In this document: positions 25,485 to 38,138 of the stretch, one piece after another
Position numbering within the stretch: the first letter of the stretch is position 1
Layout: every line of letters begins with the position of its first letter
From: Latrodectus hesperus
Taxonomy: Eukaryota; Arthropoda; Arachnida; Araneae; Theridiidae
NCBI GenBank assembly: GCA_037975125.1
Contig: CM075857.1
Location: 69,457,899 to 69,521,898, forward strand
Direction of reading: 5' to 3'
DNA length: 64,000 nt
Program-made: the position numbers and the translations under genes
Notes under the pieces: generated by a model
Seen by the model: the letters and a program-made list of their open reading frames with translations, nothing else
Told to the model about the DNA's origin: nothing
Databases searched by the model: none

Positions 25485-25794
25485 CTGTATTATTTTACTT
25501 TGTGATAAAGTACTATAAAGAATTTTTATTTTATTTTTATAAAATACCGATTCAGTGTTTATAGACTTAAGGATTTAAATAACAAAGAACTCACGAATAT
25601 TATAGGAAAAAAACAAAATAGGAGCGGAAAAACTAAGAATATAAACACTGAACAGAATTAAAGTCAATATTTAATTACATTATCTTTAGTTATACTGTGT
25701 TTATGTCAGATATTAATAAATTTTTCTGAAGAGAAAAGGCTGACTTAAAACTCTAATCAAAGTTATTTTTAAATCGAATGATTTAAATACATTC

Positions 25795-26160
25795 CACAAT
25801 TGTTGTTACTTATGACACTTGGACAAGCCAAGCTCACTATGCCTTGGCAATGCGAATTTAAGTCAATAGGGAGCGTCTTTCGTTTTAATAGAGCACCACG
25901 AAAATGAAAGTACGTCTTTGCTCTTTTATAAAATCCTCCGATAGATTGCACCACCAGAGTACCCACTCCCTCAATTTTGACATTGATCTGAAGGGGGAGG
26001 AGATTTTCTTCAGACCATTGGACCCATGGTAACTGCCCCACAGATTTAACGAGAACGTATATCACATGTACTCGGTGGGTCTTTGGCGGCATTGGGAATC
26101 GAACGCCACCTTTCCGGATGGAAAGCCGATACCCTAACCACTAGGCTACCACGGCCCTCC
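25795..26160 (-). repeat. tRNA-derived SINE, head type 2, shared tail
   Basis: On the - strand from 26160: GTGGTAGCCTAGTGGTTAGG (box A) and GGCGTTCGATTCCC (box B), then a GC-rich body. The tail begins near 25925 and is shared with 10917-11226 and 836-1227, ending in AAGTAACAACAATTG. The 107-residue ORF over 25769-26092 is inside the repeat. Confidence 0.88.
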
Positions 26161-28099
26161 ACAATTGTAAAGTGCATAAATTAACCAACGAATTAAATTA
26201 TTTAGTATTAAAACTTTCATATTGGAGGCTTTCAGAAAAAATCAGTAACTTAGAGTTAATAATTATTAATAACTTTTTTTTGGGTTCATCTAATATTGAA
26301 ATGCATGAGAAAATTAAATCAGATATATAAAATATAATAACAGTGAATATTTTAAGTAACTTATTTATCTCCAACTCTTCGCTCATTGTAGAATAATCTC
26401 TTAAAACTTCTTACACATAGAAAATTATCAAAATGATTTGAATATGAAAGGAAGTGGATTTCAAATAACTCTAGTTAAAATCAAAAAGTTTATAGAAAGG
26501 ATCTATTAATGTTTTTAATGGACATGAAATATGCCCATTAAGAATTTAAAAAAACTTGCAATTTAAAAAACATGAATTTGTTCCATCGGAAAAAAATAAG
26601 AAAATTGCTTATTTTTGTTAAATTAAATCTATAGATAGAAATTTTAAAAGCATATTAAATTTACATAATTGATAAATACCCTATAGAAACGAAATTGCCA
26701 AAGAAAAATGCATACATAAAATTTTGAGAAATAATATATAAATCAGAGAGAGTACTTTTTTAAATTATATATTTTGAGTTTCTTTTGAAAATGACAAATA
26801 ATTTTTATGTAATAGATAACTTATATGTAATATTTCAGAAGTCAAATCATTGATAATCAATAAATTCTGTATGGTAGATGTTCCAAGTATTTTAATTCAA
26901 ATTGAAAACACACTAAATTTAATAAAAATAATATCGAAATAGAAATGTCAAAGAAAGATCCATAAACTTTTAAATTCCTAAAAAATCATTACGAGTACTC
27001 TTATAATTTATGCGAATTTTGAGTATCTTTAGAAAAGATTTTAACAAAAACAGATATATATTAGCTAGTTTCAATAAAATTATATACTACTTAATATTAA
27101 ATTCATGAAGTGAATAAATCAGGAAAAAACTCGCCATATAAAATATCACCATTACTTTTACAAGTCACCAAATTTACGAAAAAAAAATGATTAATAAGTT
27201 TTTATCGATGTTTACGTGAGATGTGAAGAATATAGAAAAATTTATTGTGATGGAAAAAAAACTTAAAAATATGAAAATATCAGAAACGTATTAGATTTGA
27301 TGTAAAGCTATTCAATAGAACAATTTTTTAAATAAATATTACAAAAAGGATTTTAACCTGATAATTAAGATAATAAAAGAAAAATATAGATAATTTTCAT
27401 TTGACTGGCTAAAGTATAATGGATAAGTATATAATCTTTATAACATAAGATATTGAATTTCTAATTTCTTTGCTACTACTAAATTCAACAAGAAATAATG
27501 CTCATTTCTTATGGAAACACTTAGCCAAAATAAAAAAGTTTATTCCAAATAATAGAACAATGAACAGAGTATTTAGCAAAAAAAAAGTCAAAACAATGAA
27601 ATTAAAAGTTAAAAATTCATTTAAATTTATGCTTTTTAGTTGAGAAAGCTAGCAGGAAAATCTGAGAGATTTGCAAAAAGGAAAATCCAAAATTTCAGTT
27701 ATTAAATAATCAAAAATTTATTATCATGTAACAAAAGTCTTTTAAAAAAGAATATTTTATTTAAAATTTTGATGTTATTACATGAAAAAAATAAAGGAAA
27801 TATACTATAGTGACTGCACGAATTCTGACGAAAAATATAAAGAAATTAATTCACCTCAAAATACACTTTTAAAAAAATTCATTGAAGCAACTGTTTTGAT
27901 GAAAATTATAAAAAAGTGATTAAAAAAACATAAATTATTAAGTATTAAAAGTTTAAATGAATGCATATAATTATTTATCAGATGTTTAAATATAAACGGA
28001 TACTTTTGAAAATATTTATTTCAAAAGCCTTGAAATGCATATTTAAACATTTATTGTACGAAATTTATTTCATATTTTACAAAACTATACTATTTTGGA
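26161..28099. other. Very AT-rich, nothing recognised
   Basis: Dense A and T runs and short ORFs of Asn/Lys/Ile/Phe typical of noise. Earlier parts of the polymerase-bearing element may have been here but are unreadable. Confidence 0.5.
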
Positions 28100-28335
28100 A
28101 TGTAATATTAAAAAAATAACTGAGAAATTGTGTACTGAACTTACAATTTTAAAACTGGAAAACAAAATTAGGTCTTTCTAAGTAATCAGTAATACTATGA
28201 ATTAGCCAAAAAATAAAGTAAAATAAAAATATTGAAAAAACTTAGAACCAAAAGTTATTTAATTTATTTAGATGCAAATAATTTATATCCTGGGACAATT
28301 AATTCATATTTATGGCCAATGAATGAACAAGGAGC
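28100..28335 (+). pseudogene. Relic of a Polinton/Maverick-type DNA polymerase B
   Basis: The clearest block is SYLIYLDANNLYP at about 28252-28290, the polymerase motif A region typical of protein-primed family B polymerases of Polinton/Maverick elements and related viruses. Just upstream, with stops and shifts, are KLCTELTILKLENKIR and then GLS-type residues. They correspond in order to the segment of the family that ends in an IRGG-type motif shortly before motif A. The reading is broken at several places and is AT-rich like its flanks, so it is an old copy. A Tc1 fragment adjoins it on the right, and no polymerase motif B or C was recovered beyond. Whether the host element was a transposon or an integrated virus cannot be told. 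Confidence 0.6.
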
Positions 28336-28369
28336 TACCAACATTGTCTCCCAAGCTATTATTCATGGA

Positions 28370-28798
28370 ACATTCATGCTGCTGAGCCTCCGAAGCAAAC
28401 GCCTGGCTCAAGCATCTATGTTGACTGATGTTCATCAGTGACGAAGGATGAAATTTGCACGCGAGTACCACAGCTGGACGTCCACTGAATGGATATTGGT
28501 AGTGTTTCCCCAAGAATCACGTTTTATGCTACATCGGACAGCTGGACGCTGACATATGACGACATGAAACCACTGAAAACAAACAACCTGCAACCATTGC
28601 CGGAATACTCCAGGTTAGAGGTGGGAACATTATCGTCTAAAATGTCTTCCTGGTATTCTCTGGGTTCACTCGTCATAGTGGATGGCACGATGGATGAATA
28701 CAAGCACACATCTATCCTTGCTGATCATGTCCACCCCTATATGCTCATTGTTTTGACTCAGGATAATGGCACCTACCAGCAGGTCCAGGTCCTACGGT
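28370..28798 (+). mobile_element. Internal fragment of a Tc1-like element (same family as 51.3-52.35 kb)
   Basis: Nucleotide blocks such as CATCTATGTTGACTGATGTT, AATCACGTTTTATGCTACAT and CTTGCTGATCATGTCCACCC recur, diverged, at 51780-52130 in the same order. Decayed Tc1 transposase translation runs across it (for example FARE.HSWTSTEW and GSLVIVDGTMDEYKH). No inverted termini are present. The fragment is moderately GC-rich and interrupts an older polymerase relic on its left. ORFs called inside it on either strand are not genes. Confidence 0.75.
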
Positions 28799-29662
28799 AG
28801 AATAAATATTAAATCTTTAAAAAGAGATTAAAAGTAATAAATGTACATCTCGTGTTAAAATTCAAACAGCTGAAGGTTGATTTTCAGAGATTGATAAGAA
28901 ACAGCTGATGATTTTGAAAAGACTTTCATAAACTCGAACCTAATTCAATCTTTATATAAGCATTAGAAAATGTTACAAGGGAACTTTCTAATAAACTATT
29001 TGTTTACAATAAGAACAAATAGGAAGAATTTTTTCTCAGAGCCAAATTTTAAATAAAGAACAATATTTGATAAAAAAAAAATTACGATTCACATGCCCAG
29101 CTATCAAATTTTAATAAATTATCTCTGTATGAAAATGAGTTAATTAAAATTATTAAAGCATATTTAATTTCGGATTATTGAAGACGTTATGAAATCCAAA
29201 TATATGTATCAAAGCGATTCTATAGATATATGAAAATTATGTTCGATTATTTCGATACAGCTAATCATGAAGAAAATACGATGTGACATTTTAGAAGTGA
29301 ATTAGGTGTTAGACAAAATTTTTCTTAAATAACTTGAATATTTATAGAAGAATTTTTCTGATTCAAAAAAAAAAAGTAAAGACTGATAAAACTGAAGAAA
29401 ATACAATTAAAAATATCTAAAGAATGCAAAGATTGGTTAGTTAAAAATATAATCTTTCTACTAAAGATATATTTAAAAATAAAATATATATTAAAAATAA
29501 AATATCAACTATACAAAGATATCTTTGCATATTTGATGAGAAAGCAATAAATCTCTTTTAACTAGTTAAAAATATGTAGATAAATTATATTCACAACATA
29601 ATATTGAAATATAAAACAATAATATGTGTAAATTTTAATAAATACAAACCGAAAACTTTTTC

Positions 29663-29683
29663 CGAGTATATAATATATACTCG
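29663..29683. other. Short hairpin
   Basis: CGAGTATAT and ATATACTCG with a 3-base spacer, extended by TTTT/AAAA outside. Confidence 0.8.
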
Positions 29684-30550
29684 AAAAATTATGAGTTCCA
29701 TATGAAACGACCATTATCGGCATCTTTTTCGATAAAAATTAAGCAGATTATAAAAAGAAAGAAATTTGGCAGTTGCAAAGTTGAGATTATGTAAATTCTC
29801 TCCATGGTGCCGAAAATTCCATGTTTTAGTAAACGAGTGAAAAACATCTGGTACAAACCCTCTGAAAGGATAGATTAAAAGCAATTCATATATATTTTGA
29901 ATGCTTCATAACAGTGAATACAATATCTCAGTAACATCATTTAGCTAAATTGGTGGCCTAGAGGATTATAAGTTATATACAAGAGGATTAAAACGCAATC
30001 CGTCGTATCGAAAATTTTAGGAATTTTCAAAATGTCCTATCAATATTGTCAAATCGGTGTTTAGAAACTTGAAATGTTGATCAAAATTGGGTACAAGGTT
30101 ATATACGCTAGTAACGAAACAAAAAATGATCAATATTTTAAACTTATAAACAGAAGAAACTACACATTATGAACACTACTTTATAGCAAAAGCATCTTAA
30201 GAAAACAATTGGCATCAGAAATTGATTCCCATTGTTCGAAACCAACTTCATATGAGTTTGTATGCTTGCAGATTCACGGTTCACATTTCATTGATCAAAG
30301 ACGATCGCGCTGCATGTAGAAGAAAAGTACAGGAGCATCTCTCATAAGTAAAGATGAGTAGAATAAGGTAAAATTCAGGAATGAGAGCACAATGTGTTAG
30401 TGTCTAAGGGCTAGGTACAGGGAAGCATGCTGGTGCAAAACAACAATGTACCAGTGTACAGTTTAACAACAAGCAAAATTCTTATTTGGAGGAACCTGCT
30501 TGAAGGTATCTGATTTGAATGAGACGACATGATAGTTTAGTTTGATGTTT

Positions 30551-30953
30551 TTATTTTAATGGCCAAGCTAACTTATCATCTACTGATAAATATACTGAAA
30601 CCAAATCATCATTATCAAGAATGGAATATTCACGGCTACACATTCTTGGTATAAGATCCTCAGACCTATTGTACTTTTCAACAGCAGAAATCGGTGAGAA
30701 ATTCATTCTTGCACATGATAATATTTCAAAAGACAAATGATAACCCGCATTCATCTATTTGTAACAATTTTCTTTTCGACAAAGAAATTTTTCGAATAAA
30801 TTGACTAGCATATTTTCCAGATATGACCTCAAAGATATTCTCAAAATTGATCAGTATATTCTGAAGACCGATTAAAATAGGGTATGGAAGATTGTTGTTT
30901 GGGAGATTCTGGAAAGAAGAGTTAGGTTGTTTATTATTATTCCAAAAACACAA
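30551..30953 (-). pseudogene. Two overlapping unassigned ORFs, possibly one broken coding region
   Basis: On the - strand an ORF of 75 residues (30953-30726) overlaps one of 67 residues (30754-30551) in another frame. Readable pieces are NLPYPILIGLQNILINFENI and MCSREYSILDNDDLVSVYLS. Amino-acid composition looks protein-like and GC is higher than in the flanks. The pattern suggests a single coding region broken by a frameshift near 30740. I do not recognise the family. It lies between the polymerase relic and the young mariner, so it may belong to the same old element as the polymerase. Confidence 0.3.
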
Positions 30954-31040
30954 TTCAGATGTCGGTAAATTCTCTTTTACAAGAATGGAAGAGAATAACT
31001 CATTTCTTCATTGATCTCGTAACTTATAGGTTTATGGCTG

Positions 31041-31116
31041 TATGGTGTGAAACATACCATACACCTACAAGATATTGGGTCAAGTATACCATACACTTAC
31101 ACCTTGTAGGTGTATG
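31041..31116. other. Strong hairpin-forming block
   Basis: CATACACCTACAAG (31058-31071) and CTTGTAGGTGTATG (31103-31116) are perfect complements with a 31-base spacer. TATGGT and ACCATA also pair at 31041-31060. It lies between the unassigned ORFs and the mariner. Confidence 0.85.
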
Positions 31117-31484
31117 ATATACTTTGATATATTAATGTTATACTTTTTGTAGGTTTACTTTTCAATTGGATAATATGTTGTCTTTTGGGTAATATATTTG
31201 ATTAATACTAACATTATATAAACAAATATAATATGTATTAATATTGACAAAATTGAATAGGAGAGATAAAGAAGAAAACGTACCCTACGATTACATCAAC
31301 CGAAGTTCAAACATATGAAATATTAACCCCATTGCTTTACCTATGTCTATACTCAAAATCTAAAAATTAATCACAAAAAGATAGCACAAATAATAATGCT
31401 CTTATTCCTATCAAAACAATCAAGATACACTCTCTAAAATCTTTTAATTAATTTCACTTTCAATTCACAGAAATCTAAAAAATG

Positions 31485-32789
31485 TAAAGGGTGTTTTTTT
31501 TCGAGGTATAGAAGTTTAAGTTGGCATTACTTTCCAAGATGGCGACCGATTTAACAGCTGTCAAGTGATTTATTCTCATGTTGGTTTGGCAATTCATCAT
31601 GAATAGACTCACGCCTGAACAACGCTTTCAAATTGTGCAATTTTATTTCGAAAATAATGGTTCTGTGCGGAATCCGTATCGCGCATTACGTCCATTTTAT
31701 CGTCGACAAAATCGTCCATCAGAGCAGTTAATTCGATTAACCATAGAATGTTTTCGTGCTACGTTTACTTTAATTGATAACTTGCATCCCCAGAGACGCC
31801 GTACGGTGCGTACAGCAGAAGCTAATGCTACTGTATAGCGTAGCATTGAGGAAGACTCGAATGAGTCCATCCGTCATCGAGCACAGGAATTGGATCTGTG
31901 TCCATCCACTTTATGGAAGATTTTGCGGAAGGATCTTGGTTTGCGTGCTTACAAAATCCATCTCGTGCAAGAATTGAAGCCAAACGATCATCAAGCAAGG
32001 CGTAGATTCGTCAAATGGGCCCATAACGAGATTGCCGTTGTTCCCGATTTTCATAAGCGAATTTTGTTTAGCGATGAAGCGCACTTCTGGTTGAATGGCT
32101 ACGTCAACAAACAAAACTGCCGCATTTGGAATGAAGCTAATCCACAAGTGTATGTCGAAACACCGTTACATCCAGAAAAGCTGACTGTTTGGTGCGCTTT
32201 ATGGGCTGGTGGAATCATTGGTCCGTACTTCTTCAAAAACGATGATGGCCACAACATTACAGTCAATGGTGATCGGTATAGAGCCATGATTACTAACTTT
32301 TTCATTCATGAATTGAACAATCATGATGTCCAGGAGTTGTGGTTCCAACAAGACGGCGCAACATGTCACACAGCTCGAGCCACAATCGATTTATTGAAAG
32401 ACATGTTTGGTGACCGCCTAATTTCACGTTTTGGACCTGTGAATTGGCCTCCAAGATCTTGTGATTTAATACCGCTAGACTATTTTCTATGGGGCTATGT
32501 AAAGTCATTGGTCTATGCGGATAAGCCACAAACGCTTGACCATTTGGAAGACAACATTCGCCGTGTTATTGATGATGTACGGCCACAAATGTTGGTAAAA
32601 GTCATCGAAATTGGACGTCCAGATTAGACTACATCCGAGCCAGCCGTGGCAGTCATATGCCAGAAATCATATTTAAAATGCAATGCCACAAGATTATCTT
32701 TCGAATAAAAAAAATTCATGTCAATCGAATAATACATCGTTGTTTTATTGCAATTTAAAGTTCTATACCTCGAAAAAAAACACCCTTTA
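31485..32789 (+). mobile_element. Young mariner-like element with near-perfect terminal repeats
   Basis: The left end AAGGGTGTTTTTTTTCGAGG (from 31487) and the complement of the right end (to 32787) are identical over at least 25 bases, including the run of eight T. TA flanks both sides. The length of about 1.3 kb is full size. High end identity and few coding lesions suggest recent insertion compared with the other elements here. Base composition is clearly less AT-rich than the flanks. Confidence 0.95.
31578..32690 (+). pseudogene. Mariner transposase, DD41D spacing, two lesions
   Basis: One frame runs from MNRLTPEQRFQIVQFYFENN (Met at 31599; an upstream in-frame Met is at 31578) to near the end. 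It is interrupted by a single TAG at 31836-31838, after which RSIEEDSNESIRHRAQELD continues in the same frame. Catalytic blocks are LFSDEAHFWLNG, WFQQDGATCHTARATIDLL and PRSCDLIPLDYFLWGYVK. I count 41 residues between the Asp of QQDGA and the Asp of PLDYF, a rosa-like DD41D arrangement rather than DD34D. Near 32610 one base is missing after KVIE. The shifted frame then reads NWTSRLDYIRASRGSHMPEI, the expected C terminus. Apart from these two lesions the domain order looks complete. Whether other copies in the genome are intact cannot be seen here. Confidence 0.9.
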
Positions 32790-33289
32790 CATTTATTTAC
32801 CAATCTTAAACTATGCGAGTTTTTGCCTTCTTAGATACAATTCGTATTGCAATTGTGTGTGATCTTGGAATATCACAGTAATCTTATTTATACTCTATCT
32901 CACTAGAATTGGGATTACTGAATTAATATATTCCCATTTTATAAAAATATATATAATATTTCTCAATGGAAGGAACACTATTTTTATTTCTTATGTTCAC
33001 CTTAATTGCTTTCCCAAATTACTGTTTCTTGTGTGTGTCTAAGCAAAACCAATTTTCGCTACATTACTTGCAGCATCACATTTTAAAATTAGTTTCACAA
33101 CTAAACTAAAAGTCAACCTCAGACCTTTCCTAAATTCTTCAAAAAGAACCCGTTTTCTATTTTTGCAAAATTCGCGGGCAAACACTTTTCAAAGCATGGT
33201 AAAAGAGCACACATACATAAAGCATTTAATTAGGAACAGTACGAAAAATAAAAAAGGTATAAAAAGTTAAGATAGCATTCTTTAATAAT

Positions 33290-33470
33290 TTGCAAGCCTC
33301 TGGCGGTAGGATAGCGCTCTTCGAAGCATAAAATCCAGGGTTCGACTCCAGCCATTATTGAACAACGAGAGCTGGATATTGCGCATCTGTTCACGTCAGT
33401 CAGAGCGGTGATGCTTGGGAGTTTTCATCGTTTTACTTTTGCGTTACTTGAATACTATCTGTGAAAAGCC
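33290..33470 (+). repeat. SINE-like element with box B-like motif
   Basis: GGTAGGATAGCGCTCTTCG and CCAGGGTTCGACTCCAGCC are spaced like pol III boxes A and B. A GC-richer body follows to about 33470. It is a different family from the other SINEs and a single copy in this window. Confidence 0.55.
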
Positions 33471-36400
33471 ATTGTCTATGAAGTTCTCTAGGAAAAGTCA
33501 ATTTAAGCAGTGAATATATTAAAATGCTTTATAACGACTCTCGGCATTCGGCTGTACGAAATGTCAAAAATAGCATACATTTTGTCATTTTCAGAATAAA
33601 TTTTTTTTTTTAATTTTTATTAATTCTTCGATTATTATTTTTTTTTTCAAATTCCATACAATTTTTTAAGAAACCTGATTTTTGATTTAATGCAACCAAT
33701 TTTTATGAATTGAGAATGTGTAAATATATATAATTTTTTATTATTAAGCAACAATTGCCTTCTTCTTTCTCGGAATGATTAAGTGGATATTAATTCACTT
33801 ATCATATATAAATTTACAAAAATCTTTCAGTCAAAACAAAATTCGCAACGTAAAATTTCGGCCCATTGATTAAAATTTCTTTTTAAGAAATGTTCCTAGT
33901 AAGATATTTCAAGGTTCTTAAAACATTCAAATAGTATTGTGTTTGTGTCAAACATAACAGAAATCAATCGATTTCAGACAGCTTAAATCTTTCCCTGCTC
34001 GAACAAAATTGAATGAAAGAAACTCATTAGCTCTGAATTACAAAATCTGATAGAAATCTTTACTTGAACTTATCTTGAAAGAATTTTCAGTGAATGTGAC
34101 AAATATAAGATGTATAGATGGGGAAATTTAATTGCTTTTTCGAAGATGCCTTAGAAACTCTGCTTAATTTGTATCAGAAACAAGTTAAAGAAATCTACTT
34201 AAAATAGCGTTCAAAGCAAAATAAAAAGAACATTCAGTAAATATCAGAAATGTTTCTCTAAAGATAAAGAAATTGCTTTTCCAAAGTTTACTTCTTAAAA
34301 ATTTAAAAAGTTTACTTCGAGTCTAAGGGAGTTCGAGTAAAGAATGTAGCTAAATGTTCTATTTAAGCAGTTTTCATAAGATTTCTATTAGTAGTGAAAT
34401 TAACTTGTAATTTATTTCTGCCAAATATATTGAATTTTTATATGAAAAAGAAATAAATTAAAAAAATATTCATAAAAAGTGTTTTATTTTAAAAATATCA
34501 AACTACATAAAGAAAACAAATATTATCTAGTAGATGCTTAGAAAAAAAACATTTTTTCACATAAAATATCTTTAGGAATACTTACTTGTCTAATAACTAG
34601 CAACAACTTTCTTGATTAGTTTTGAATTTTTATCACTTTCTTAATTATTTATAAAAATTCTGCAATGCATTCTTAAATTTCGTGTTGTTATAAATCATTT
34701 TTCACTAAAAATTACTATTTGAAAATATTGCAGTCTAGCTTATCACACTGTCACTCTTGCAACACAAAAAAGATTTTGCGGAGTCATCATTGATTTTGTA
34801 ATCCTGTAAAGAGTCTCAAAAATCATAAAACTGTTTCCCATAAATTAAAAATATTGGTAATTTATACTAAAATTCATCTCTGTTAAATTTAATACTAGAT
34901 TATAACATTTCTGAGTCTTTGGAATTTGAGAGCAGTAGGTATTGGTCTAATGAATCTTTCGAAATATTTATGTTTGATAGTCACTTAATCGTAAATGGAG
35001 GCGTATGTAGGCATACTGACCCATTTGGATTTGCTGTGAACTCCTTTCCTCACACTTTACCATAGCAAGCTGTAATTTACTTTGCAGACCCATTTATGTT
35101 GACTCTTCTTTTGCAGTTCAATAAGAGAGTAACAAGTTCTAATTCACTCCTCTTTCAATACATATATATCTTTTTTTGCATTTTGGACTCTAAGACAAGT
35201 ATATATTGTATTACTTAAGCACTTAAATTTCTTGTTTACTTTTCTACAGAAAGCAATTATTATCATAGTTCATTTTTTGACAAATTCCCTCAATTTATAA
35301 TTTTTTTTTCAATGCATTTTTCCTTATGTATATGTGTAGGGAATTTACAAGAAATATCAAGAAATTTAGTTTAAAGAAAAATTAAAATTTTTGGGAACGC
35401 TTTGTTTCCAAATTTTACTAACCTTTTATTTCCTTTACAGCTGAATTTTTAGAAATAAAGGGAAAAAACTTTAAATTATTTCTCGCTACTAGAAAAAAAA
35501 AAACATCAAAAGAATAAACTTTCACAGATTCAAATATTGAAAACAAAAAGATATCATTTTAACTCATGGAATCAACAAGTTAACTGGGGGAGTAAAACTA
35601 ATTTTTAGTATTCAATTTTTAATATTTTCAATTTTTTATTTTATTTTAGAAATGCAATATATAATTTAATTTTTCCTTTTTACTGTGTACAAAAAATATT
35701 TTGTTTCATTTATACATGGAAGAACAAAGTTCAGTTGAGATATTAATGTACAAATTCTTACACACATACGTATCAATTTTAACAATAAACATTAAAATAT
35801 TTATTTAAAGCAGAACGTAAATACACCGTTTAATATTTTTTATTAATAATACATTCTTAAATTGACAACTCAATTATATATATATATCGATTATTAAATT
35901 ATATTCTTCAGAAAAGTCATCAGTTTCTTTATTTATTTTCTAATCAGGCAATCCTTTCCCGATCAAAATTCTATTATGAATAGTGATAGATTAATGGAAA
36001 ATCCAATCCTGTGTTTAAAAGGTAACTTGTTTTAGAATTCATTTAGGGCTAGAGATTAAAAATCTCATCACATATGCTTTCAAACTTATCCAAGGAAATA
36101 TTTCTTATTTACGTATCAAATTAGCAGCGACGCTTAAAATATATATACGAGCTCATTGAAGAAAAGAACATTGACTCGAAATATCATTTTTATAGCTTAC
36201 AAACAATTCTAACTTCCTTTTTTGTATTGATATAAAACTGAGGAGTTTCTTATAAAAGTTTTCGGGAGAGTTAAAATTTTTTAAAAAATTAACCAGAATA
36301 TTGTATTGGATGGTATTCGTTAACAATACTTGCAGCAATTAAACTTAACGGATATAATGGATGCAATGAGATTGTTCCTGAATTATGCTTATGTGTAGCA

Positions 36401-38062
36401 AATTAGAAAAGAACCCGAAGAAACATTAAGGAGTAAAAAAGATAGATCTAATTCAAATTAATTTTCCGTTTGGCACTTTTTTTAAGAATATTAAATAAAG
36501 TTAATTTGTGATCTAAATTATTTCAATGTAAAATGCACTTATCAAAACAGCTACAACAATTTCAGGAATTGCAGATAAGCTCGCTTAAAACACAATATCT
36601 AACTACACATAGTTGAAAAATTGAAAAGAACTAAATTCCAGTCAAATAATATAACTTTTTCTGTAAAAATGAAAAAATTTATATAATAGAAAAAAATTTA
36701 AATGCATTATTAAATGATTACCTTTCAGTGTTAAGGTAACAGTGGTTCAAATATGTATATTATAGAAAGGAAGATATATAATAGATTTGTAATTTTTAAG
36801 ATTTTAAATTTTCTTGCTTTTAAAATACCTAAAAAATAAGAAGGAACAAAAAAATTCGGCGAGCTAAAATTTTCTCAACATACTTTATTAGTAAAGCATT
36901 ATTTACTGATGTTCCATGCCAGAGAGTTATAGTAATCATAGCAGTTAGTATTTACGTTTAAGTATATAAGAATTCACAGGTTTATTGCATACTTAATAAG
37001 TAATAAAATTTGTAAATGCTAATACAAAATTGTTTCAGCATTTCATTTTGTCCATCCCAAAAACATCTTTGAAGATGTTTTCAAAGCTTAAAATAAAATT
37101 TTTGTGCAATTTAAAAGAGGAATGATTTTTGCACAGTCTCTATACGTTAAGAATTAAATCAAAACCAGACAAAAAAATTAAACCAAGTTTAAAACTTAAA
37201 AAAAAAAAATATTTGAAACATCATTTGTTAATTTAAATGCTTAAACTAATAAACCTTTTTCTTGTTACAATATAAAACTTTAAAAAATTGCGTATTTTGT
37301 GAGCTGGAACCAAAAATTTTTAGTTTAAACTTTGTCTCAAGAGTAAAATTTTGACCGAAATTGAATTATTTCGATCTCCGATCACATATTAACTTTCTTA
37401 TCTCCGGCAGAAGAATATGAGATTTAAATCAAGATCGCATTTTTGAAGTGCTACATGACGTGGTTAAGAAACAACAAATAAAATTTTCAGATTTTGTTTG
37501 ATAGGACTTTTCTTACAAGCAATAACTTAGTAGTACCCTATAATTGTAAACTCTCTAGAGCTAAACACGTGATCTTTCATAACTTTCATCGCTCCATTTA
37601 TATACTTAAAACATTTGAAGTATAGCAAAAAGGTGCTTTTATAACTAATTATTTTATATATTTGTTTCGATATGCAGGATAAAAACATTAACAAATTAAG
37701 CATGAAAGAATTTTTTTGTAAAAACGGAATATATAGAAATGATTTATAAAATAAAAATATAAATGTATAAAAAATATAATTTTAATAACAATATTTATTT
37801 AGTTGCATTTACTACCAATTCAGCAAGAATTGCACTAAGTAAAATGCTTAAAATTTTTAAAAAGACAATTCATTGTGCTACATTTAGCGTAGCAAATACA
37901 GATGGAGCTAAGTAAACTGAAATTGGTAAGTTAAATAATTGAAAATGTGTGTATCCGTGTAACGTCAAAAAACATTACAGATATATATTAAATAATGAAA
38001 GAGTAGCAGAAAAATTAAAGAAATAAAAATACTTGAGTAAATTGAAAATAAGTTAATATTTC
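33471..38062. other. Very AT-rich, nothing recognised
   Basis: No exon or element was supported. A 10-bp stem AAAACATCTT/AAGATGTTTT occurs near 37060-37080, and slightly GC-richer tracts lie at 34980-35120 and 37370-37590. Confidence 0.5.
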
Positions 38063-38065
38063 ATA

Positions 38066-38136
<71 letters not shown>
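38063..38136. repeat. (TA)n microsatellite, left of the island
   Basis: Nearly uninterrupted (one TATTATA variation). Together with 38785-38861 it brackets a 650-bp non-repetitive island. Confidence 0.98.

Positions 38137-38138
<2 letters not shown>

Noticed and set aside
25769..26092. 107-residue - strand ORF
   Set aside because: It lies entirely within a tRNA-derived SINE.
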